Source of the DNA: Taxawa tesnikishii (nom. ined.)
Lineage: Eukaryota > Ascomycota > Dothideomycetes > Dothideales
Assembly (NCBI GenBank): GCA_030247885.1
Contig: JAPDRO010000007.1
Coordinates: 565,501 to 629,500, forward strand
Length of the DNA: 64,000 nt
Reading direction: 5' to 3'
The notes under the pieces: model-generated
What the model was told of the DNA's origin: nothing
What the model saw: only the letters and a program-made list of their open reading frames with translations
The model's database searches: none
Position numbers and translations under genes: made by a program
Part shown: one piece after another, positions 1 through 12,000 of the stretch
How the letters are laid out: each line of letters begins with the position of its first letter
Position numbering within the stretch: the stretch's first letter is position 1

Positions 1-3000
1 TGGAAATGATGATCCGATGGAGGGACGACGGGTTTTTCAAGAACCGCAGACTCGGAAACTGCCTGATTGTCTCCAGCCATTTGTTCTGGAAGGGGCGAAC
101 GGCTCACTGGAGTAGGAGTTGGCGACCGGTCGCGGAGTATCGTAGAATCCGTGGTAGACGTGGACTGATCGAGTACCGGCTCTGCCACCCATTCAGACGG
201 TTGTTCTTCAAAGGGCGTGGCAAATACTTCGGCTTCCCTCTCTGCAAAAGGGGTCTCGAAGGGAGTTGTATCCTTAAATGGTGTGGTGCGTTCGACCATA
301 GGAGTCGCAAAGATGTCCTCACCAATATCTTCCACTATAGCTTGGGGCGATAAAGGGTCCTGGACCTTTGATTCCGTAACGTCGACAACTTCGGGATCAA
401 CAGAAGAGGTTACCGCTGCTGGAGGTGCTGCACCTGTAGCGTTGGTATGGGCGATACTATCTTCATTGGGAGCTGCTGGCTGGCTTGGCTTTGTCTCTCC
501 GGTTGCAGGAGTTGGTTCTTCTTTGATGGGTGCTGCAGCTGTTGGCTCAACCAGAATGTGCTTCGTGACATCGGCGGACTCAGGAGGCGCAGATACATCA
601 TCGGGTTGTACCTCCGTTGCTTCCTCCTCACGATTGCTCTTTCTGCCTTTCTTGCCCTTTTTGTCTTGACTGGTGCATCCCAAAGATCATCCGGATCCTG
701 CTCAGGTACAAGAGCAGCTTCTGCTGGCGATGCTGTTGGGGCGGTTTCTGTCGATTCTGGCTCAAAACTCTTCTCGTCAACAGGTGTGGCAACAGGCGTC
801 TCTTCTTGGACAGCTCGCTTGTTCTTCTTGCCCTTCTTGCCCTTCTTAGTGCTAGTTGGAGCCCAGTCCACCACTTCTTGGTCTGCAGCGATTGATTCGG
901 CATTCAGTGATTCCGCCGCAGATGGAAGCTCCTGTTCCGTAGGTACGTCCTCTAATGGTGGAGCTTGGCTTGCTTCCTGTACAAATTCATCGGCCGGGAC
1001 AGGTTGTTTGTTCCTTTTCCCCTTCCTGCCTTTCTTGCCGGTTGGGGCAGCCCAAATATCTTCCGCAGTGACATTCTCGGTTACCGGCTCAGTTGCTGTG
1101 GGTACGGCAAGAACATCAACTGCCTTCTCGAGCTCAGCGGTAGATTCGGGATGCTCAGGCTGCACAATCGTCTCCAGCAGCTCCACCTTATCGCTTCCCT
1201 CCGTAAAACTAACTGCAGGCTCCTCGGTAACGAGCGTGGAAATGCCGGATCCTTTCTTCCCTTTCTTGCCCTTCTTCGCTTTTTTGCCGGAAGATCGAGC
1301 CCAAAGATCGTCGGTAGATTCTAGAGCAGGTGTTTCAGGAAGTGGAACGGACCTCGCTCCTTCCTCCTCGAAAGGAGTTGTACTCTCCACATATTGGGGC
1401 TCTATGGAGGCCTCGGCATCTCTCTCAACAGAGAGCGAGTCGGCCGAGGGTTGATCTTCAGAAGGACCTGACTCTGGGATAGGCTCGAAGTAGGTACTGG
1501 ACTGCCTGCTTTTTTGCCCTTTTTCCCTTCTTACCCTGCGATAGCGCCCACATATCCTCAACAGTTTCCGAAGCCGGGGTTGCTGGAAGTGGTACACTCG
1601 CTGGCTCGACTCCGTCCTCACGGACCGCCATCTGTTCTGCACCAAGGTTTGTTGGAGTGTCTGCGTTGTCGATGAGTAAGTCTTGATCGTTGAGTGGTGT
1701 GGCTTCAAGAACAGTCGTTCCAACAGCAGATTCGGATGATTGCTTGCCCTTTGTGCCCTTCTTGCTTTTTTATCTTTCGTGCTGGTCGGCTGCGTCCAAA
1801 TGTCTTCCGTTGACTCTGAAGATGCGGGCTCGTATGATGTGGCGTCGTCTGCGGCCCGTACTTCTTCTTGCTCATGAACTCCCACCGATGGCTTCACTGC
1901 AGACTCAAGCTCGTTGGTTGGTACATGCACATCTGCGTTGGGCTCCGTCAAAGGTCCGGAAGCTTCAGGTGCTTGACTCTCGGGCAACGGTGCGACTGCT
2001 CTTTCTTCGACTTCAGAGGCTATATTAGACGGAGGGTCTTCGATTGGTTTAGCCAGGCTTTCCTGCGAGACAACCAGCTGATCCATTGACTCAGAAGCAG
2101 GAGTTTCAGGCAGCGGAACAACTTGCGCTTCCTGCACTTCAGTAGGCGCCGCTTGAGTTTTAGCTGAAGTTGGTGATGCACGTTGAAGGCTCTCAGATGT
2201 TGCAGACTCCTCAGGTTGTTCTTGAGTAGGAGGGGCCTCGTTCTCAGTTTGTTGAAGTTGCTCCGAATTCACGTCGACAGCAGGTTCGGCTTCGTTGTGC
2301 TGCTCCAAGTCTGTAGGCACGTTCACAGGAGCATCGGCATCTCGTAGAACAGCGGAGGTCTCAGCGCCCGTCTCCTCAGGTTCAGGCACAAACACAAGAG
2401 CAGTCTTCTTGGCCTTCTTGCCTTTCTTACCCTTCTTAGCGGGTTGGGCCCATGGATCTTCGGCCTCTTCAGGAGCGGGGTCTCCGGAAGTGGAACATCA
2501 CGGGCGAACTCTTGTTCCTCCGCAGCGGGTCCAGCTTCCTGTTGCGGTTCTAGCGCTGCACCCTCGTTCGGCACGTCAGGGATGATGGCCAGTTCTGATG
2601 TTGCTACGCTCTCTGAAGCAGCCTTCTTGCCTTTCTTACTCTTTTTCGCTTTCTTTGACGGCAAGGCCCAGACATCTTCTGCGGCTTCGGCAGCTGGCGT
2701 GTTTGCCGCTGGCGTCTCGGGAAGAGCAACTTCTTGTGCAACTGCTTGCTCGTCGTCATCAAGTGCAGGAGTTTCTGAGGGCTCCGGGGTACAGTAGCAC
2801 TAGACTCCAGTTCGACTGCAGCAGTCTCGGTCACGATTGGGTCAGTGATGGTGTCTTTCTTACCCCTTTTTCCCTTCCTGCCTTTCTTCGCAGAAGGCAA
2901 AGCCCAAATATCCTCAGCTTCTTCAACAGCAGGGGTTTCTGGCAGGGCTATCTCTTGTGCAACAGTCTGTTCGTCTGGATCAGCTGACACACCTTCCGAC

Positions 3001-6000
3001 GGCGCCACGTGTGCTACTGTCTCTGGCATTGAGTCGACTGCGACGGGGTCCGCAATCTCTGGCGTAAGAGTACCCTTCTTGCCCTTCTTTGCCTTTTTCC
3101 CCTTCTTACTTGAAAGCAGAGCCCACTCGTCCTCGGCGGCCTCCGCAGCGGGCGTTCCTGGCAATGGTGTCTTCTCTGCTAATATCTGTTCTTCCGGCTT
3201 TATGAGCACAGACTCTTGTGGCTCCGTTGGCATGACCTCACGTGCCCGGTCACCGTTGTTGTCATTTGAATCTTGAACAACTGAATCTTCAAACGCGTTC
3301 TTCTTTCCCTTCTTCCCCTTCTTGCCTTTTTTGACTGGCACCGCCCAAATGTCTTCGCTGACGGGCTCTGAAGGTTCTTCTGGCGCTGCCTGTTCGGAAG
3401 CCGACACGGGAGCGGCCACATCGTGAGCGGACTGCTCTTGCTGGGGATGTGAATCAGAAACGAAGTGCTGTAGAACCTCTGGAGCTTGGGCAACGTCGTT
3501 GGTCGGGGATTGCACATGGCTCTCATCTGGTCGGTCGGTGCTGACAAGTTCAAGCCTTGGATCATCACGTGATATGCCGGACGAGCTCTCAAGCTGCTCA
3601 CTGGTCTCACTCCTGGCCCCCAACATAGTAGTGTCAGGGTGGAGGAGAGGTACGGAATGGTCTGGGGGGTGGTCTCTACTGTCTCGACTTGTTCAGGAAT
3701 GGCGGTGAGGACAGGGTTGTCGTTGTGTTCCGCTACTGCAGGCTCCATTTGAACTGAGTCATCGACGAATGAGGAAGTTGTGGGTTCCTCTTCTGCAGCA
3801 ACAACATCGGATACCAGAGGCGTTTCATGCGATTCACTCATTTCCATCAGTTTGTCGAAAGTTCGGGTTTGCGAAACAGTCCCTGGCTCTTCGCGCGAGA
3901 GTTCCGGTACGCTTGTTGCCGGAGCTGCAAACGAGGCCTCAGCTGCGGCAAGAACAGGTGTTGCTATTTCGCTTGCTGCCGCTGGCAGGCTGGTTTTGCC
4001 CTTCTTTCCCTTCTTTTTCTTCCTTCCTCCGAAGAATGAAGGGAGCCATGAGCTGCCTGTCGTCTCCTCTTCCTCTTCTTCGGCTGCGGGTGGCTCCGGA
4101 GCATATATAGCTGCTATCACGCTCTCTGTAGGACGAGACCCCTCTAGCTGCTCTGGCCCTCGGGCAACCGCGGGAGGAGTTGGGATCTCATCTGCCTTAG
4201 TTCCAGATATGACTGGAGTTTCGCCTGCCGACACACCGACAGACGAAACATCTGGCTGAGCATTGCTGGGAGCTTTGTTCTTGGCTTGTAGCTCATCAAG
4301 TGCTGGCGGTTCAGTATCTGTCTTTCGATTATCAGAAAGTACTAAAGAAGCAGCGGCCGGATTAGCAACAACATGCTCATCAGCCTTGGCCGCTTCAGCG
4401 CGGGAGAGTTCTACAGCAGGCTCAACTAGGCCTTGGTCATCTTCCGGTACAGCTACTGCCTCCGGCCACACTTGAGCTGGCTCAGGTGATTGTGTTCCTT
4501 GCTCGGAGACTGGAACGTTCTCTTCGACCGAGGGGACGATCTCTCGCTGAGCTTCTTCATATGGCGTCTCTGGCAGGGGTACAGTGGCAGCGTCTCCGGT
4601 GGTCACAGCCTCAGCTCCAGCGGGTTCACGCTGAGGTGTCGCGGAAGGCTCCTCCGCCCAAAAGTCAATCTTCTGCTTCTTCTTTCCCTTCTTGGTGGGT
4701 ACGACAAATTCGGCTTCCGCCTGCTGTTCTGGCTCAGCCAGCTGTTCTCCAGGGACTGAAGTCTCTGGTACAGTGGCTTCGACCGCTTCATCTGGGATCG
4801 CTGAAGCACCAGAAATTTCCGGAGCGGGTGATTCGGCGACTGGATCGTTGGCCCACGGGTCTGGCTTCTGCTTCTTCTTGCCCTTCTTACCCTTCTTGGT
4901 AGGAACAGTAAGTTCTGGTTCTGGCTGCTGTTCCTGACTAAGTGGTGTTGCGAAAGCGGCAATATCTTCTACGTCGGGGAATTCAGATACAGTATCAATG
5001 TCGCGCTGCTCTTTAAAGGGGGCTTCTGGTAGGGGAGCTTCGATTATGTCGGTTGGGACAGCAGGGAGAACAGCGTTGTCCAGAACAGCGTTGTCCAGAA
5101 CAGCGTTGTCCAGAACAGCGTTGTCCGGATCAGCTGGTGCCGCAGCGGAGTCTTCAAATGGCGGATCCCGCGTTTGCTTCTTTTGCCCTTCTTGCTCTTC
5201 TTTCCGTGAACTGTGAACTCCGGTTCAGGTTGGTCTTCCACTTTGTTCTCATATGCCAAGAGGGCGCTAACAGCGACTTGACCACCCTCGATAGGTTCTT
5301 CGACCCATGCATCCGACTTCTTCCCTACCTTACCCTTCTTCTTGCGTTCAGCCTTCGTATATGGCATCGGGCCCGGATCTGCAACCAAACTGATCTCATC
5401 TGCAGCTGGCTTCTCGATGGTCGTAGCAGTGATGACATCTTCACCAGGGATTATTGCACGGTCAAGCCCGTCCTGAGTGGTTGTGTCGACGATATTCGCT
5501 GCGTGATCTCGAGCTTCAGGTTCAAGTACGCTCGGTTGGTCTGCTTGACTGCCATCGGAGACAACGTCTTCAGTGGGCAAACTTGAGGTCTCCGATTCGC
5601 CAGGAGCACGATCAGGCTCAGCCGGCAGAGGGGCATGGATAATAGCTGCGTCAGGAGTGGTTTCGTCAAGGGTGTTAGACCTCTGCTTCGTCTTGCCCTT
5701 CTTGGACTTCTTCCGGCTAAAAAGGGGTGAGGAGGGGTCGAGTTTTACAGCAGGAGTTGTGAGCGGTGACTCTGTAACGTCTTCAGTCGGAGTCTCCAGG
5801 AGCGGGATCCATTCAGCAGTCGACTCTGGGACAGGCTGAGCTTCGTTTGCGCTTTGCAACGTCGCCGCTGATGCCTCTTCCGTGACTGGCTGCGCAGCGG
5901 GTTCAAACCACCCTTCCACCGCATCCTGCGCGTCTTTCTCTCTACGTCTTCTCAGTTCTTCGGGCGAGACCTCTGTTACCGGGGTGCCCGGCTCCGATGG

Positions 6001-9000
6001 TGAGGACGTACCCAGTCTAGCCGCTTTGCCTTTCTTCCCCTTCTTGCCTTTCTTGATCGAGTTGGCGCGGGAAACCATTGGGCGTTGAGGCTCTTGTTCT
6101 GCTTCTGGTTCCGGCGGCCCAAAACCTGCAGCTGCCATCTCCTCAGCAGTCGGCAATGCAGCATCGTCGTTGTCGCCTATGTCTCCCCAGATATCGCTGG
6201 CCAAGGGGTCGGGGTTCGAAGTGATGACTTCATGAGCGAGCATGCCTTCTGCTCCAACTGCAATAGCAGCAGCTGCTGCTTGAGTGATAGAGAGGTCTGT
6301 TTCGCTTCCTACAATGTCTGGGTGTTCACGAGGAGATTGCGGTTGGCTTGTCAGAGGGGCCTCAGCTTCAGGGATCTCAGAAGAATGCTGCGAGGGCTCC
6401 GCAGCCCTCTGGAATGATTGTTCAATAGTGCTCGATCCTTCCGGTGCTTTCTCACGCAACCTCTCTTCGCGTTCGATGTCATCCCAAGACCAGTACTCGG
6501 GCTGCTCTCGCTGCACCTCGCCCGGTGCGTCTGAAACATCGAATGGGAACTCGGTGGCCTTGGGCGTGGTCTGCTGGGAATCGAGGATATCATCTCTCGG
6601 TTTGAGACGATCAGGACTCGCGAAGGCATCCTGAAAGTCCACACTATGAACGCTCGAGTCAATGTCTTCGGCGGCCGATTGGTATTCCTCACTACCCTGA
6701 ATGCTGGAGGACCGGCTTGACGGCTTGCTTGACGGCAAACTTGGCAATTGCTCTTCCTCCTGGACCTCTGATGGTTTGCGGTTGCGCTCAAGCAAATACA
6801 GTGGCCTGAACTCTGTAGAACTTTTAAATTCGGTGGAATTTGGTCTTGGCTTCCGGCCTCGGGGAGTTGAAGGAGAAAGTGGAGCTTGGACAGGGGACGC
6901 ATCGAAGCTCAGTGACCGCTCTCTAGGGACGTTGGGAGACAGTGGGGTTCCCGGTCGGCGGAAACGGAAAGGAACAGCAGTGGACGAGACGGGCCGTAGG
7001 GGATGAGTGGCCTTCTGGGGGATACAGGTTCTTGTAGTGGCGACAGAGGAGGTGACCTAGGCAGTGGTGGAAGGTCGGAGACGCTGCCCACATCAATGGG
7101 TGATGAAGGTCGACTAAATGGTAAGGGGATCTGCGTTGCTTCATCGTCTTTGACGGACGACAAAGGTCGCGGTTCCGATAATGCTGGCAGATCTGCGGCA
7201 CTACCGGCAACGAGTGGCGAAGACAGTCCGCTCATTGGCAAAAGAACTCGAGCTGTGTTCTCTGTCGTAGGAGGCTGAGTAAGAGGAGATTCTGATGGTA
7301 CGGCAGAATCACCGCTCTGTGTCTGTAAAAATGCGAAAGAAGGCTCTTCAACCTGTTTACGGTCTGTTGCTTTCGCTCTAAGGTTCTTCGCCTTCTTCTT
7401 GTCTTTCTTCGACAGGGTCGCCGGAATTGTTGCAGGCGCGCCTGCTGCTGGCTCAGCGAGGAGGACATCTCCACCGCCAGGCGATTGTCGAGTGGCTTCG
7501 ACATCATTGGATGGCTGTGAAAGCGGCGTAGCAAACTCTCTGTCGAAAAGATCTGAAGCCAGACCACGATCAATCGGCGCTGACTGTCCAAGAGCCGACT
7601 CCGGAGCCAAAGTCGGCGAGACTGGGTTGCTGGCGGGCAGAGGTGGAAGCTCCTCATCCTCTACCCGCAGACCTAAAAAGACTGATCACGGCTTTTGCGC
7701 TCATCGCTTGCGGCCCGATCCTACTATCATATAAGCATCTTTGAGAAAAACCTGCAGACTGGGACTAAGCAGGAAATGGGGGTTCTACCTTGTCACCTCG
7801 GTATCGGACATCCTCACCTTCATCTTCGTCTCTGTGTCTGTGCTTGTGGCTACGCCTTGATGAGCTGGAATAGGCCGAGTGGGCATCGTCGTCGTCGCCG
7901 GCCGCTGATTCGTCTCTGTGGCGGTGGCGCTTTCGTGAATCTTCGTCGTTGTCGACGCTGTCGTCACGGTGCTCATGCTTGTGCTTACGCCTTGATTCAC
8001 CTCCAAGTGGCTCGTTTTCAACATCCCTTTCTCCGTGGTGTCTTGAGCTTGAGTGTCTGGAGCTCGACGCTACGCTTCGGTCGTCGTCGTACACGTCAGT
8101 ATCGCCCCTTGTGTGGCGACGGTGTCTTCTCCTGTGCTCTTTGTCGCTGTCACGGTCATCCTCACGCACTTCCGGCTCATCAACAACTGATTTCGTGTCG
8201 CCGGACTTGCGGCGGAAAAGGCCAAACAACCCCCTTCTTCTTTTCCTTCTTCGGTTCGTCGTCCTCATCGTACTTGGAACGCGAAGAACGTGCGGAGACA
8301 ATCGAAGCGGCGTCGTTGAAGTCCCCGCTTTCACGCTTCGACTTCTTCTTCGACTTGCGCGAACTCTCATGGACGTCCGCAGGCTCGGACGCCGCTACTG
8401 ATCTGTCACGTTCCGGAGAGGCATACAAATCACCGTCGCGATAGGACTTGCGCCGATGCTTCCTATCTCTATCGTCGACTGGAGCAGAGACGACAGATTG
8501 AACGTCTCGTTCTAAGGTTGGCGAGGCAACCTCAGAGCCGTCGCGCTCGTCATAAGAGCCGTCTCGTCTCGACTTCTTCTTCTTTGACTTCTTCGGTTGT
8601 GAAGGCGTGACATCCTCGACCGGTTCCTCTTCTACAGGCTTTGCAGGGGACGGGATCGTTTCCTCCCAAGGTTGTTCCTCATCCATTTCATCGGCCCAGC
8701 TCGTGCCAGTGGCGCCGAGAGCATTGTCCAAAGAATAGCGATCTGAGAGTTTGGGTTCTATGGAACGTGCGGTTTGCTCTTCCTCGTAAATGGACTCCGG
8801 CTCTTCTCTGATCGGCGCCTCTGCAGGCACCGTGACAGGCACCTCGCTGCCAATGTAGTCATCGAAAGCGATTTCCGACCGCAGGGGCGAGCTAGCGACC
8901 GGTGATCCGAATCTTCCACTGTTGCGCTTCTTCTTGTCCTTCTTCTTGGGCTTTACGACATCAGCAAGCTCATCAATATCGTCAAAAGCCCTGCTAGGTA

Positions 9001-12000
9001 TTGATACCCTACGCATCTCATCAGATGGACTTGCCAGTTCCCGAGCTTCCTCGGGTGGCGTGGGAGGAAGGGGTTGGTCTACAGCAGGCTCGGAGTCATG
9101 CGCTGAGCCTGAAGAATGTTCATCAACTAAGACAGCCGCGACCGCCCCACCAGCAAACAGATCAGAAGCAACATCACCTAAGCTACGTCGCTTGGCCTCC
9201 TTTTCGCGCTTCTTCCTTTCCTTGCTGCTCAAGGGCATCTCAAAGTCATCTGGTCCGGCTGTACTGACAATTTCATCAGTAGGCGGCGTTGTAAGTGCGA
9301 TGTCTTCCTCGAGCAGTGCTTTTCTAGCGGCTTTCTCGCGCTTCTTACGCTCTTTGCTACTCAGGTGTACTCCAAAGTCCTCCTCTGCCGCACATGTGGA
9401 AGGATCTTCAACAGGCAGAATCGATGGCACAGGCTCCTCAACAAAAGCGTTTGTCTTGACTGCCTTGTCACGCTTCTTCTTTTCCTTCTTGCTCAAGGGA
9501 ACTTCAAATTCAGGCTCAGGCTCTGGGGTCGCGGCAGCTACCTCCTCGTATGGAGTCGCCGGCGCAGGCTCTTCTTCAGGCAAGTCACGCTTGGCTGCCT
9601 TCTCCCGCTTCTTCTTTTCCTTCTTGCTGAGTGGGACCCCGAATTCCGGTTCCGGCTGGGCGTAGGCAGATTCGGATGGCTGAGGGAAAGGCGATGGCAC
9701 ATCTTCCGCCGCAGGTGACGATGGCCATGAATCTGCTTCAGAAACACCGCGCTTCGCAGCCTTGTCACGCTTTTTCTTGTCTTTCTTACTGAGGAAGAAG
9801 TCTGCCTGCTCCGCTGGTGGCTCTTGAGTTTGGACGGCACCTTCAAAGATTTCCTCAGCCAGTGGAGTAGGAACAGGCGGCGTGAAGATCTCCTCGTCGA
9901 ATGCAGCGCGCTTGGCGGCCTTCTCGCGCTTCTTCTTGTCTTTCTTGCTCAGAGGAGCTTCGAACTCTGGTTCCGGCTCCAGCTCTGTGAACACTGGTTC
10001 AGGCTTGGGTTCTGGTACTGTTGCAGGCATCGCAAGCATGTCAGCCTCCTCTAAAGCAGCACGCTTCGCAGCTTTGCCCTTCTTCTTCTTATCCTTCTTG
10101 CTTAGCGGAACTTCGGGCTCTGGTTCCCTCAGAGAGGGTGTAGTAGCATCATCAAAGCCACCAGGAATATGAGGAAATTTTTCTTCTGCTGGGGTTGGTT
10201 CATCCGTTTCACCTTCGACGAACCCACGGACAGGTGGAGCACCTTCAGTGCCAGGCGAGTCCTTGCCAAGGTTAATGTCAGAAACACTCCCGAAGAACGG
10301 CGTCTGATAAAAGCCAGAGGTCTGCGGGAAGGGCTCTGTATCTCGCGGCGGCGCTCGCGGGATTTCTTCGATGGGAGTTTCGGGCTGCACCTTAGAAGTC
10401 GAAGCGCCTGCCATATCATGCTTCAGGTCTGGATGATACGTAGCCTTAGTAGTACCGTGACGAGGTGAGTCTGTCTCAACAACAATCTCATCGTACGCGG
10501 GCGGCTTGTCATCATGAGCGTGCTGCTGCGGGAAGTACTGATCATGGTAGGACATCGGCGTCTGAACCTCGTATACCCTCGTCTCGTCCTCGCCCCAGGT
10601 GATTCCTCGGCTCATTGTGGGTCTTTCCGCACTCGCTTTCGACGATTCGCCGGAAGTCTGGGGCGGAATGACCGGCGAAGCGACAGGCGATTTCTCGTCT
10701 TTCACGGATCCGGCCTTACTGGCAGGTGGAGTAGGCGCAATAACGTTGAGCTTTGGCACGGTGCTCCAAGGCAAGCGAGAGCTTCGAGCATCCATGTAAG
10801 GAGGGCCACTGGAGACGTGGTGATCGTATTCGACATCGGGTAGATTGTACACCTGGACATCGTTATCTCCAATTGGATCGGCAACGGCTGTCTTGCCCTC
10901 CGCTTTTTGTGCCAACAGCTCCTTCGGCGCGAAGAAATCAGCCTGGGACGGCCTGGGATCTTCCTTGTACTTCTCCTTAAGGTCCGCCAGCACCCTAGCT
11001 GTAGCCTCTCGATGTCTGTCCATATCGCTCTTGCTACGCTTCCGCTTGAAAAAGTCGGGGTCGAAGATGTCATCGTCCATTAGAGGTTCGCCGCTGTGCT
11101 CGCTCGTAGGCTCGATTGCCTGGGCGTGATAACGATGGTCGTGATCCTCTAGACCCTTCTTGTGCTCAGCACCAGCAAGGATCGCGCCTACAGTTGCTCC
11201 AGCAATCCCTGCTGCGACAGGAGCTTTCCATCCGTCTGTTGCCGTGGCTTCGCGCGCTCTAGACTCGAGCTCTCGGCGGCGTTCTTCGAGTTGGACTTCG
11301 AGCTCTCTCTCGCTGGCGTTTCTGGAGCTCCTCCAATTGCTGTCTCTCATATTGCTCCCTGTCGCGCTGCTCTCGTTGAAGTCGGAGAGTCTCGACTTGC
11401 TGAAGCTCATGCTGTTCGCGCTCATACTCCTCCCTCTCGGATTTCTCACGCTCATAGCGAATCGTCCTCTCCTCTTCTTCACGAACGGCAGCGGCCTTGG
11501 CGGCAGCTAATTCGCGGGCATGTCGCTCTTGTTCCCGCTGACGTGCAGCTTCTGCCTCTGCCTGAGCTTGTCTGCGTGCAGCAACTTCTCGCTCCAAGCG
11601 CTCAACCTTCCGCTGGCGATCGATTTCAGCTTGCTCCTCTGCTTCTCTCCTAGCAGCAGCAGCACGTCTCTCCGTCTCCTCTGCAAGTCGCTTCTCCCTC
11701 GCGTAGGCTTCAGTCTGCTCCTTTTCTCTTCTCATAGTTTCCAAGGCATGTCTAGCTGCTTCGTCTTTCAACGCCCTCTCGCGTTCGATCCGCTTTCTCT
11801 CCTCTTCCTCTTCCTTCTCCCTCTCGCGACGGGTTTCGCGATCTTCCTTCCGCTCCTCCTTCCGCGCTTGCCTCTCGGTGAGCTCAAATCGAACATTGGA
11901 TGGGCTATCGGCCTTGGGAGTCCAATTCTTACCACCTGCAAGGATGGAGGACGTAGCAGCCGCAGCAACGCCCGCGACTGCAGCATCACGAGCAAAGTGG

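Noticed and set aside
447-1454. Plus-strand 335-codon frame opposite lah
   Set aside because: It is the mirror of the Lys/Glu-rich repeats (FLPFLPF, SSTGVSGSG) and recurs at every module; the minus frame has the ordered motifs.
8922-9665. Plus-strand 247-codon frame
   Set aside because: Complement of the SKKEKKKREKAAKR array, made only of Phe/Leu/Ser repeats.
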